A stretch of DNA of 50,843 bases from Bacteroidales bacterium UBA4893 (GTDB lineage: Bacteria > Bacteroidota > Bacteroidia > Bacteroidales > P3), in assembly GCA_002399025.1 (NCBI GenBank), contig DHCV01000030.1:1-50843 (forward strand), in the 5' to 3' direction. The notes beneath the pieces were generated by a model. The model ran no database searches, had not been told where the DNA came from, and was given only the letters and a program-made list of their open reading frames with translations. Made by a program: the position numbers and the translations under genes. Each line of letters starts with the position of its first letter. The stretch's first letter is position 1. Positions 34,224 through 41,320 of the stretch are shown here, in pieces.

Positions 34224-34604
34224 ATGAAAAGAACGATTTTAATTACAGCTCTTATGCTATTTACCCTTTCCTTTACTTATGCACAAAAGGGAAACAAGGC
34301 TCCAAAGGAAGAAACAGCGGTTATAAACTTAGATAAGTTTTGTTGTAAGAGTTTAGTTCCAATTATTGAAAAAACTCTGGCTTATGAAAAAGGTGTTAAG
34401 AGTTTTGAGGTATCGGTTGAGAACAAGAATGTAAAGGTTGTCTATAAGCCAAAGTCTACCTCAGTTGAGAAAATAGCGAAAACATTGGCTAAGTCTGGTG
34501 TTGAGGCAAATGGATTTGAGGCTGACCCAAGAGCAATTGAGAAACTCCCTAATTGCTGTAAGAACACAGCAAAAGGACTTTCCTCAGGTTGTGGTGGACA
34601 TTAA
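34224..34604 (+). CDS. Periplasmic heavy-metal-associated (HMA-like) domain protein
   Basis: A 126-residue exported protein (signal peptide to about TYAQ, residue 21). Residues 32-97 follow the HMA/copper-chaperone fold pattern: INLDKFCCKSLVPIIEKTL, GVKSFEVSVENKNVKVVYKP, VEKIAKTLAKSGVEANG. The usual CxxC is replaced by adjacent Cys40-Cys41. A Cys/His tail follows (NCCKN at 110-114, SGCGGH at 121-126), giving more possible metal ligands. It probably binds a thiophilic metal and cooperates with the TonB receptor upstream. Its stop overlaps the 3' end of the convergent TPR gene by four bases. Confidence 0.78.
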   Translation: MKRTILITALMLFTLSFTYAQKGNKAPKEETAVINLDKFCCKSLVPIIEKTLAYEKGVKSFEVSVENKNVKVVYKPKSTSVEKIAKTLAKSGVEANGFEADPRAIEKLPNCCKNTAKGLSSGCGGH

Positions 34605-36022
34605 TCCTCTTCAATATACTCTGACTCAATTTCTTCCAACTCCTCTTGTGGGTCCACTGGTTCAATTTTTTCACAAGTAATGCTAAATAATTCAGCTGCC
34701 TTGGGATGATTCATTCCTGAGGCAGTTTCTAATTCCGTACATATCTTTTCCTCCAATTTTAATCTCGGATTCTTCTTCTTTTCTTGAATATATATAAGGG
34801 CAAGTAGATAATGTGCATCAGGGTTTTGGTAGTTTATTTCCAGAGCAGTTAAAATATCTGGCTTAGCTTTCTTATAATCACCCCTTTCCAAAAGAAGTTT
34901 CCCCCTATTATAATAAGCATCCCCATGCTTCTTATCCAAAGAAATTGCTTTGGAGAAATACTCCACTGCTTTCATATTTTGCCCTGTCTTAGCAAGTGCA
35001 ATACCTATATTATTATGAGTAAATGGATGATTTGGGTTAAGAGAAAGTGTCTTATTGAAATCAAAGAGTGAGGAAGGGTAATCTCCAAGATTAATATATA
35101 CTATCCCCCTATAATTATATGCCGATGAAAAGGTATCGTTAAGGCTAATAGCTTTATTTAAATCCATAATTGCTCCATTATAATCAGCCAGATAGTTCTT
35201 CGAAATTGCCCTAAGATAGTATATTTCTGGGTTTTGAGGTTCTCTTTCCAAAATAATATTATAATCATCTATTGCACCATTAAAATCATTCAAAAATCCT
35301 TTTGTAATGGCTCTTTGTTTGTAGGTTAGGGATGAGGTTTCATTATACATTATTGCTGAATTATAGCTTGCAAGAGCCGAAATGAACTCCTTTCTGTCAA
35401 ACTTTATTTCCCCATAAAGAAAATATAGAAGTCCATCTTTTGGGTTATGTTCCAAAGCTGTAAGTAAATCATTATATGCATCATTATAATTCTTGGTAGC
35501 ATAATTTATCATTGATTTTATTGAGTATAGAGACATTGAGAAATCCTCATTTCCAAACCCCTCATCAATCACTTTAAGTATTAGACCCACATCTCTTTCA
35601 TTAATTAAGGAAAGGGAAAAGAAGAACCTGCGATTATCCTCTTCATAGGAGTTCACTAAGATATTCACAGCAGTTTTGGGAGATTTTTTGTTGATATAGT
35701 AAAGAGCCATAAGGGGTGAGATATCCATAAGTTCATGTTCTTCATATTCTATTTCATCAATATCCAAAAATGCTTTCCGTGTTTGACGTAGCTTATAGTT
35801 TGCAATGGCTCTTGTTTTTAGAATTTTCGTTGAAACATATCCTTCTTTTATTGCTCTATCAAGAATTCGAACGACTTTCTTGTAGTTGGTTGAGTCAAGT
35901 TCTCTTTTTGCAATTTGTTGATAATAATATATTGAATCGTCTTCTTGATTGGTCTGTGAGAAGAGATTTAGAGAAAAAACAATAAGAATTAATCCTAATA
36001 TAATATTTTTACTACCCTTCAT
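34601..36022 (-). CDS. TPR-repeat protein, exported
   Basis: A 473-residue protein with a signal peptide (to about LFSQ). At least eight tetratricopeptide units run from about residue 25 to 400; clear ones include AYNDLLTALEHNPKDGLLYF, AISLNDTFSSAYNYRGIVYI, TLSLNPNHPFTHNNIGIAL and AISLDKKHGDAYYNRGKLLL. The C-terminal tail is very acidic (EELEEIESEYIEED). TPR arrays bind partner proteins; the partner is unknown. Upstream the YrdC-type gene lies 45 bases away on the same strand and may share a transcript. Confidence 0.82.
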   Translation of the reverse strand: MKGSKNIILGLILIVFSLNLFSQTNQEDDSIYYYQQIAKRELDSTNYKKVVRILDRAIKEGYVSTKILKTRAIANYKLRQTRKAFLDIDEIEYEEHELMDISPLMALYYINKKSPKTAVNILVNSYEEDNRRFFFSLSLINERDVGLILKVIDEGFGNEDFSMSLYSIKSMINYATKNYNDAYNDLLTALEHNPKDGLLYFLYGEIKFDRKEFISALASYNSAIMYNETSSLTYKQRAITKGFLNDFNGAIDDYNIILEREPQNPEIYYLRAISKNYLADYNGAIMDLNKAISLNDTFSSAYNYRGIVYINLGDYPSSLFDFNKTLSLNPNHPFTHNNIGIALAKTGQNMKAVEYFSKAISLDKKHGDAYYNRGKLLLERGDYKKAKPDILTALEINYQNPDAHYLLALIYIQEKKKNPRLKLEEKICTELETASGMNHPKAAELFSITCEKIEPVDPQEELEEIESEYIEED

Positions 36023-36067
36023 AATTTCTTAGTTTTAGTAGTTTTTAGTGGAGGGAAAAATGAGGGA

Positions 36068-36682
36068 TTAGTATTTTAATTGCCCTGCTCCCTGCCTTAG
36101 AATTTCAATCTCCTCATTAATTAAGCTCACAACAGTGGATTGTTGTTTTGAGCAAGTGCCATTATCAATTATTAAATCAACCTTTTGGGAAAATAGGTCA
36201 ACAAAATAATCGGGGCAAGTGAAACATTCATCATCAACACAAATGTTTGGAAGAGATGTTGTTATAATGGGGTAATCTAATTGTTCAACAATTTTAAGTG
36301 CGATTTCAGAATCAGGAATCCTTATTCCAATAGTTTTTTTCTTGCTTTGAAGAATTTTAGGTATCTTTGTTGAGGCTTGAAAAACAAATGTAAAAGCACC
36401 AGGAGTATTGTTTTTAAGTAGTTTGAAGAGATTATTGGATATTGGTTTTATGAACTCAGAGGCTTGCGAAATAGAGTTACAAACGATTGAGAAATTACTT
36501 TTTTCAAATTTTTTTCCTTTCAATGCAGCCAGTCTTTCGGAGGGTTTCATTTGTCCAAGCTTACAAGCAAAGGCATAGAGGGTATCGGTAGGATATATAA
36601 TTATTCCTCCTCTATCCAAACAATCACAAATTTCTTCAATTTGATCTTGTTCAATGCCTTGTGAATGAATTTTCAGGATCAT
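36068..36682 (-). CDS. YrdC/Sua5-type threonylcarbamoyl-AMP synthase
   Basis: A 204-residue cytoplasmic YrdC-domain protein, which makes threonylcarbamoyl-AMP from threonine, bicarbonate and ATP for the t6A37 modification of ANN-decoding tRNAs. Family motifs: GGIIIYPTDTLYAFACKL near residues 28-45, then KGKKFEKSNFSIVCNSISQA, TPGAFTFVFQAS, and IGIRIPDSEIALKI. The consensus SxKRxxxP around residue 60 is weakened, so it resembles the YciO-like branch; activity is likely but not certain. The next plus-strand gene, tsaB, belongs to the same pathway, with a tRNA-Leu between them. Confidence 0.8.
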   Translation of the reverse strand: MILKIHSQGIEQDQIEEICDCLDRGGIIIYPTDTLYAFACKLGQMKPSERLAALKGKKFEKSNFSIVCNSISQASEFIKPISNNLFKLLKNNTPGAFTFVFQASTKIPKILQSKKKTIGIRIPDSEIALKIVEQLDYPIITTSLPNICVDDECFTCPDYFVDLFSQKVDLIIDNGTCSKQQSTVVSLINEEIEILRQGAGQLKY

Positions 36683-36700
36683 AATTTAGTTATAATAAAG

Positions 36701-36784
36701 TGCGTCAGACAAGATTTGAACTTGCACATCGTTACCGACACCACCCCCTCAAAGTGGCGTGTCTACCAATTCCACCACTGACGC
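36701..36784 (-). tRNA. tRNA-Leu (anticodon GAG)
   Basis: Minus-strand cloverleaf of 84 nt: acceptor GCGTCAG pairs with CTGACGC (36702-36708 with 36778-36784). The anticodon stem CCACT/GGTGG closes the loop TTGAGGG, giving anticodon GAG. The D arm contains AATTGGTAGACAC, and a long variable arm (class II, TGTCGGTAACGATG) is typical of leucine tRNA. The T loop is TTCAAAT. The 3' CCA is not encoded. Confidence 0.93.
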
Positions 36785-36834
36785 AAATTTTTGAAGTGCA
36801 AAGATAAGAATATTTTTTGAATAATGATTATCTA

Positions 36835-36852
36835 TTAATGATTAATGGTTAG
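36835..36852 (-). repeat. Short heptamer array, about 2.5 copies
   Basis: TTAATGA, TTAATGG, TTAG on the plus strand: the same heptamer family as at 31561, 31809 and 39728. Confidence 0.6.
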
Positions 36853-36946
36853 TTAAGGTAATTTATGCTGAAAGTTATTTGTAAGGATACATATATTTCA
36901 AAACATTTTTCTTAGTTCAATGCAATGAAATTTTAGAATTTATTGT

Positions 36947-36954
36947 ATTTTTGC
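36947..36954 (+). promoter_or_regulatory. -7 promoter element for tsaB
   Basis: TATTTTTG fits TAnnTTTG and lies 45 bases before the tsaB ATG. No good -33 partner. Confidence 0.4.
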
Positions 36955-36999
36955 TCTCTTATTAATTAAAAATATCTTAGAATAAACTAAATTCTACTT

Positions 37000-37695
37000 A
37001 TGCAACCATTAATTCTGCTTTTAGAAACCTCAACTGAAATATGCTCTGTGGCTTTGGCTAAGGGAGGGGATATTATTTCCAAAAGAAGTAGCTCTGAGGT
37101 CAATTCTCATTCTAAAATGTTATCTATTTTTATTGAGCAAGTAATAAATGAAAGCTCAATCCCTTATAAAGAGCTTTCGGCAATTGCCATTAGTAAAGGA
37201 CCAGGCTCATACACTGGTCTAAGGATAGGTGTTTCCTCTGCAAAAGGATTAGCTTATGCCTTAGATATTCCTCTAATCAGTATTGAAACTCTTAGAATTT
37301 TGGAAAAAGGAGTTAAAGAAAAATATCCTAATGCTAATACTGTTGCAATGATTGATGCCAAAAGGATGGAAGTTTATTGTGAGATTTATGATTCAAAGGG
37401 TAATGTGGTTAAACCTTTAAGTGCTGATATTATTGATAAAGGGATTTACCAAAAGTATATTGATAACAGTTCAGAATATGTTTTTGTTGGCAATGGTGCA
37501 AAGAAGACAATGTCTTTTTTTGAAGATAAATCTAATTGCAGGCTTGATGAGGAAGTTTTTCTTGATGCTACCTTAATGTCAGAAATGGCTCAAATGAAGT
37601 ATTTTGATAAAGACTTTGAAGATGTTGCATATTTTGAGCCATATTATTTAAAGGATTTTGTAGCAGTGGAATCAAAAGTGAAGGGATTAAGATAA
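37000..37695 (+). CDS. tsaB: tRNA threonylcarbamoyladenosine biosynthesis protein TsaB
   Basis: A 231-residue ASKHA-fold protein that pairs with TsaD (and TsaE) to transfer the threonylcarbamoyl group to A37 of tRNA. N-terminal LLLETSTEICSVALAKGG and the signature ISKGPGSYTGLRIGVSSAKGLAYAL at about residues 64-89 identify it. Length matches the family. It is transcribed away from the YrdC-type gene across the tRNA-Leu. TsaD and TsaE are not in this window. Confidence 0.93.
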   Translation: MQPLILLLETSTEICSVALAKGGDIISKRSSSEVNSHSKMLSIFIEQVINESSIPYKELSAIAISKGPGSYTGLRIGVSSAKGLAYALDIPLISIETLRILEKGVKEKYPNANTVAMIDAKRMEVYCEIYDSKGNVVKPLSADIIDKGIYQKYIDNSSEYVFVGNGAKKTMSFFEDKSNCRLDEEVFLDATLMSEMAQMKYFDKDFEDVAYFEPYYLKDFVAVESKVKGLR

Positions 37696-37704
37696 TTTTG
37701 TGGC

Positions 37705-37821
37705 CCACAGATTTGCACAGATTAACACAGATAAATTTAAATAATAAAAATAGAACATGAATTCACACAAATTACAATAATATAATCAGAGAAATAAATA
37801 AAAATCTGAGAAAATCTGTGG
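37705..37821. repeat. Inverted-repeat element of the CACAGATT type
   Basis: CCACAGATTT (37705-37714) is complementary to AAATCTGTGG (37812-37821). Inside the left arm CACAGATT recurs (GCACAGATTAACACAGATAA). From memory, similar CACAGATTAACACAGAT strings are scattered in many bacterial genomes. It occupies most of the tsaB-trmB gap. Confidence 0.7.
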
Positions 37822-37844
37822 ATAAAGAAAATAGAAAATAATAA

Positions 37845-38510
37845 ATGGGAAAGGATAAGTTAAGACGTTTTGCTGAGAATGAAACATTTCCTAATATGTT
37901 TCAATACAAATATGAAGACCTAAAAAATTCGGAAGGATTTGCTTTGAAAGGCTCTTGGAAAAAGAACTTCTTTAAGAACAATAATCCATTAGTTTTAGAG
38001 CTTGGTTGTGGTAAAGGTGAATATACCGTTGGTTTAGCTAAGCAATACCCTAAAAAAAATTTTATTGGAGTAGATATAAAAGGTGCAAGAATGTGGAGGG
38101 GTTGTAAGACTTCGGTTGAAGAGAAGATTAATAATGTTGCTTTTGTCCGCACTCATATACAGGTTTTAGATATGTATTTTGCAGAAAATGAAGTATCGGA
38201 GATTTGGATAACATTTCCTGACCCTCAATTAAAGAAACCAAATAAGAGATTAACTTCACCACGATTTTTAGATTTATATTCTAAATTTCTAATTGAAAAA
38301 GGGATAATTCATCTTAAAACCGATTCGCAAGAACTTTATGATTATACTCTTAATGAAGTTTTGCTTGCTCAAAAGAAAACGATTTTACTTTCTACCAATA
38401 ATCTATATGAATCAAATATTAATGAAGATGTGATTTCTATTAGAACATTCTATGAAAATATTTATATTAATCAAGGAAAGCCAATAACTTATCTGAAATT
38501 TCAAATATAA
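37845..38510 (+). CDS. trmB: tRNA (guanine-46-N7)-methyltransferase TrmB
   Basis: A 221-residue SAM-dependent enzyme methylating G46 in the tRNA variable loop. SAM motif VLELGCGKGEYTVGLAKQYP at about residues 50-69, FIGVDIKGARMWRG next, then the substrate motif WITFPDPQLKKPNKRLTSPRFL at about 125-146. The C-terminal TFYENIYINQGKPITYLKF matches the family end. The third tRNA-modification gene in a 2.5 kb stretch. Confidence 0.94.
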   Translation: MGKDKLRRFAENETFPNMFQYKYEDLKNSEGFALKGSWKKNFFKNNNPLVLELGCGKGEYTVGLAKQYPKKNFIGVDIKGARMWRGCKTSVEEKINNVAFVRTHIQVLDMYFAENEVSEIWITFPDPQLKKPNKRLTSPRFLDLYSKFLIEKGIIHLKTDSQELYDYTLNEVLLAQKKTILLSTNNLYESNINEDVISIRTFYENIYINQGKPITYLKFQI

Positions 38511-38639
38511 ATTTAGGATGGGCAACAAAATAAAACATTTCTACGTTATAAAAAAACTGAATAAAAAATCAGACATATAATATTGGTATGGTTTTTGCTG
38601 ATAATGGAAAGAAAAATAATAATAAAATAATATAAGAAT

Positions 38640-39653
38640 ATGAAAAGATTTCTTTTAGCTATTACGCTATCAATGGTTTGCTTTATGGCAAATGCACAAA
38701 CGCCCGAAGAGGCAGAAAAGATTAATAAGTGGATTGATACCTATCAACAATTAAATGAAGCAAAGGATTGGCAAGGTATGATAACAAAAGCTGGTCTTTG
38801 TAAACAAGAAATACCTACTTGGGATTATGTTTATTACTATGAAGGTATTGCAAACTACAACCTTAAAGATTTTGATAAGGCAATTATGAACCTTTCTATC
38901 TTTATTGATAAAGACCAATCAGAGGCAGGTGCTTACTTGCTTAGAGGTCATTCTTTTTCAGAAAAGAAAGATGTTGCTAACGCAATAAAGGATTATGATA
39001 AGTATTTGGCATCAAATCCAAAGGATATGTCAACCATGTTAGCAAAGGCTAATGCATATTTGAATGCTAATGACCTTAATGGCTATGCAAAAGAACTTGG
39101 AAATGTATTGAAAGAAGACCCAAACAATGCTAAATTATTGGAAAATAGAGCAAGTGCTTATGCTAACTTAAATAATTGGCAAGGGGCTATTGAAGATTAT
39201 ACAAAATTGATTTCATTAGACGCAAATAATGCTGAATACTATAATAACCGAGCTTATGCTAACTATGTTTTGAAAACACCTGAAACATATAAATTAGCAA
39301 TAACTGACTATAATAAAGTAGTTGAGTTAGGAAAAGCTGATGCAACTGTCTTCACTGCCCTAACAGCTCTAAATAGTGCTTTAAAAGACTATAAAGAAGA
39401 GATTAAGGCTTGGGATAAATTGGTAGAATTACAACCAGAGAATATGGATAATGTTTATAGGAGAGGTGCAGCAAAATATAATGCAGCAGACTATAAAGGA
39501 GCAATTGCTGATTTTGATATTGTTATAAAAGATAATCCAAAACATATAAACGCATTAAAACGCCGTGCTACATCCAAAACCAGAGCAGGAGACAAGGTAG
39601 GAGCACAAGCTGATGGAAAACTAATACGTGAACTTGAAGCAACAGGAAAATAA
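38640..39653 (+). CDS. Exported TPR-repeat protein
   Basis: A 337-residue protein with a signal peptide (to about MANAQ). It has six or more TPR-like units between residues 40 and 325, for example YEGIANYNLKDFDKAIMNLS, NRASAYANLNNWQGAIEDYT and RRGAAKYNAADYKGAIADFD. It probably acts as a periplasmic or surface binding scaffold. It is monocistronic, ending at a strong terminator (39678-39717). Confidence 0.85.
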   Translation: MKRFLLAITLSMVCFMANAQTPEEAEKINKWIDTYQQLNEAKDWQGMITKAGLCKQEIPTWDYVYYYEGIANYNLKDFDKAIMNLSIFIDKDQSEAGAYLLRGHSFSEKKDVANAIKDYDKYLASNPKDMSTMLAKANAYLNANDLNGYAKELGNVLKEDPNNAKLLENRASAYANLNNWQGAIEDYTKLISLDANNAEYYNNRAYANYVLKTPETYKLAITDYNKVVELGKADATVFTALTALNSALKDYKEEIKAWDKLVELQPENMDNVYRRGAAKYNAADYKGAIADFDIVIKDNPKHINALKRRATSKTRAGDKVGAQADGKLIRELEATGK

Positions 39654-39677
39654 CTCGCTTTGCTCTTGTTTAATGTT

Positions 39678-39717
39678 TAAGGGTTGAAAGTTTATTGCTT
39701 TCAACCCTTATTTTTTT
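39678..39717 (+). terminator. Intrinsic terminator after the TPR gene
   Basis: A 13-bp perfect stem, TAAGGGTTGAAAG (39678-39690) with CTTTCAACCCTTA (39698-39710), a 7-base loop and seven T residues following. Confidence 0.92.
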
Positions 39718-39727
39718 CATAATGACC

Positions 39728-39775
39728 TTAACCATTAATCAATAACCATTAACCATTAACCATTAACCATTAACA
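39728..39775 (+). repeat. Heptamer array, about seven copies
   Basis: TTAACCA, TTAATCA, ATAACCA, then three TTAACCA and a partial TTAACA, in register every seven bases. The longest example of this family in the window, lying just past the terminator and 3' to the MFS gene. Confidence 0.92.
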
Positions 39776-39799
39776 TGAGCAAAGGAGAGCTAAAAAACC

Positions 39800-41008
39800 T
39801 TATTCCCCATGCGAAAGGAGCTCCTTATTAAAATAGAGCAATATACTAAGGAGAATAAGGGCTGAACCTGTTGATAATAATATGATTTCTATTGAAACAA
39901 TATCGGCAAGCGGTCCAAAAACCAGCATACCAAGTGGCACCATTGAGCTGGAAATCATAGATAGGATTCCAAACACCCTACCCAAATACTCCTCTTCAAC
40001 CTTTTGTTGAATGAGAACATTGGAGTTGGTGTGAAACAAAGGAACGCCAAGACCCATCATAAGAACTATAAATAAATATAGCCAGAAAAAAATATTTAAT
40101 CCAAGAGCAAATGTTGTTAGAGCTGTAATCATTGCTCCAAAAGCCATTGTCCTAATCTTGTTTTTGAATAATTTGAAATAGCTAACAATCAGACCTCCAA
40201 GCATCATCCCAACTGAGAATGCCACCTCAATACCTGTCAAACGCCAATATTCACCTCCATAATTACGAGTAACCTGCAAAGGAGTTAGAAATGAAACAGG
40301 AGCAATCAAAAAGAAAAAGAATAGGCAGAACAAAAAGAAATGCTTAATGTATTTATGAGCCAAAATATACCTTAATCCTTCCTTTAAATCAGTTAGATAG
40401 CCCTTAGCTTTACGTTCTAATGATTTTTTGTGTGGAGGGATTTTCAAAAAGAATATCAAAACAGCAACTGCAATTAATGCTGTGAAAACATCAATGAAAA
40501 ATATTGTTTCAATGCTTGCCACACTTAAAAGAAAAGCCGAAAACATAGGAGAAATAAGCATAACAATTGAGTGTATTGTGCTGTTTATGCCGTTTACCTT
40601 AATGAGCTTATCCTGTGGAACAAATTGCGGTAGCATTGCCCCAATTGCAGGAGATTGCATACCGGCACCAAGACTCCTTATTGCAGAAACCACAAACAAA
40701 AGCCATATATAGTTATGTCCCATAAGGAAGAGGATAGCAAGAATAAGAGTAGAGAAAGCAATGAAGGAATCCGATATAGCAATGATAAGCTTTCTGTTAT
40801 ACCTATCTGCCCATACCCCTCCAAAAGGAGATAGGAAAAAGGTAGGTAAGAATCCACAGATTATTGATATAGTCATCATTACCCCCGATTTGGTTTCAAG
40901 TGTAATATACCACATAATGGCGAATTGCACCAGAGTTGAACCAAACAAAGATATAGCCTGACTTGCGAGAAAAAGTATGGTTTTGTTTTTCCAGTTATTA
41001 TTACTCAT
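39800..41008 (-). CDS. Major facilitator superfamily transporter (MFS_3 / multidrug or siderophore exporter type)
   Basis: A 402-residue inner-membrane protein with about twelve hydrophobic helices. The loop 2-3 motif A variant GGVWADRYNRKLIIAISD lies at about residues 62-79, and the central loop HKKSLERKAKGYLTDLKEGL separates the two halves. The overall pattern (N-terminal FLASQAISLFGSTLVQFAIMW) matches exporters related to enterobactin exporter EntS and macrolide efflux proteins. Substrate unknown. No neighbouring biosynthetic cluster gives a hint. Confidence 0.85.
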   Translation of the reverse strand: MSNNNWKNKTILFLASQAISLFGSTLVQFAIMWYITLETKSGVMMTISIICGFLPTFFLSPFGGVWADRYNRKLIIAISDSFIAFSTLILAILFLMGHNYIWLLFVVSAIRSLGAGMQSPAIGAMLPQFVPQDKLIKVNGINSTIHSIVMLISPMFSAFLLSVASIETIFFIDVFTALIAVAVLIFFLKIPPHKKSLERKAKGYLTDLKEGLRYILAHKYIKHFFLFCLFFFFLIAPVSFLTPLQVTRNYGGEYWRLTGIEVAFSVGMMLGGLIVSYFKLFKNKIRTMAFGAMITALTTFALGLNIFFWLYLFIVLMMGLGVPLFHTNSNVLIQQKVEEEYLGRVFGILSMISSSMVPLGMLVFGPLADIVSIEIILLSTGSALILLSILLYFNKELLSHGE

Positions 41009-41068
41009 TAAAAAAGTGTTTGAGTTTGCAAAAATAAGATAATAAATCGAATCTTTACCCTAATAATT

Positions 41069-41173
41069 TAGAATTTGATTTTAATTTATTAACTCTTCGT
41101 TTTAATTTACTAACTCTTCGTTTTAATTTACTAACTCTTCGTTTTAATTTACTGAAACTTGATTTATTAAAAT
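41069..41173 (+). repeat. 21-bp modular tandem repeat, five units
   Basis: Three exact units (AACTCTTCG plus TTTTAATTTACT) start at 41090, 41111 and 41132, flanked by a degenerate unit on each side (41069 with AGAATTTGA; 41153 with GAAACTTGA). Same orientation as at 8700. The reverse strand is open for 62 codons and would read a repeated SKLKRRV heptapeptide. Confidence 0.92.
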
Positions 41174-41274
41174 TATCACTATTTGACGAGTTGGATATAT
41201 ATTTCATTATTGACATGTGGATAGTGTTTTGGATTTTTATCAAATAAAGATTAGGTTATATCTTGATTTCTTTT

Positions 41275-41282
41275 TAATTTTG
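41275..41282 (+). promoter_or_regulatory. -7 promoter element for mutA
   Basis: TAATTTTG, 38 bases before the mutA ATG; only a weak TTAG at 20 bases upstream. Confidence 0.4.
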
Positions 41283-41320
41283 CAAATTGATTTTTAAGCT
41301 AAAATATTAAAAAAGATTAT

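Larger units (their letters stand above)
41009..41320. other. Divergent intergenic region MFS / mutA
   Basis: This 312-base region contains the largest 21-bp repeat array (41069-41173) and a -7 element for mutA (41275-41282). I looked for cobalamin-riboswitch features ahead of this B12-linked gene family and saw none. Confidence 0.6.

Noticed and set aside
39775..39831. An 18-codon open frame starting ATGAGCAAAGGAGAG at 39775
   Set aside because: Short, overlaps the MFS stop region on the other strand, no homology visible; probably chance.
41055..41243. A 62-codon minus-strand reading frame encoding a repeated SKLKRRV heptapeptide
   Set aside because: It arises entirely from the 21-bp DNA repeats reading in frame. 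It has no start signals and no other locus keeps it open.
41009..41320. Cobalamin riboswitch upstream of mutA
   Set aside because: No B12-box or conserved stems seen; the spacer is filled by AT-rich repeats.
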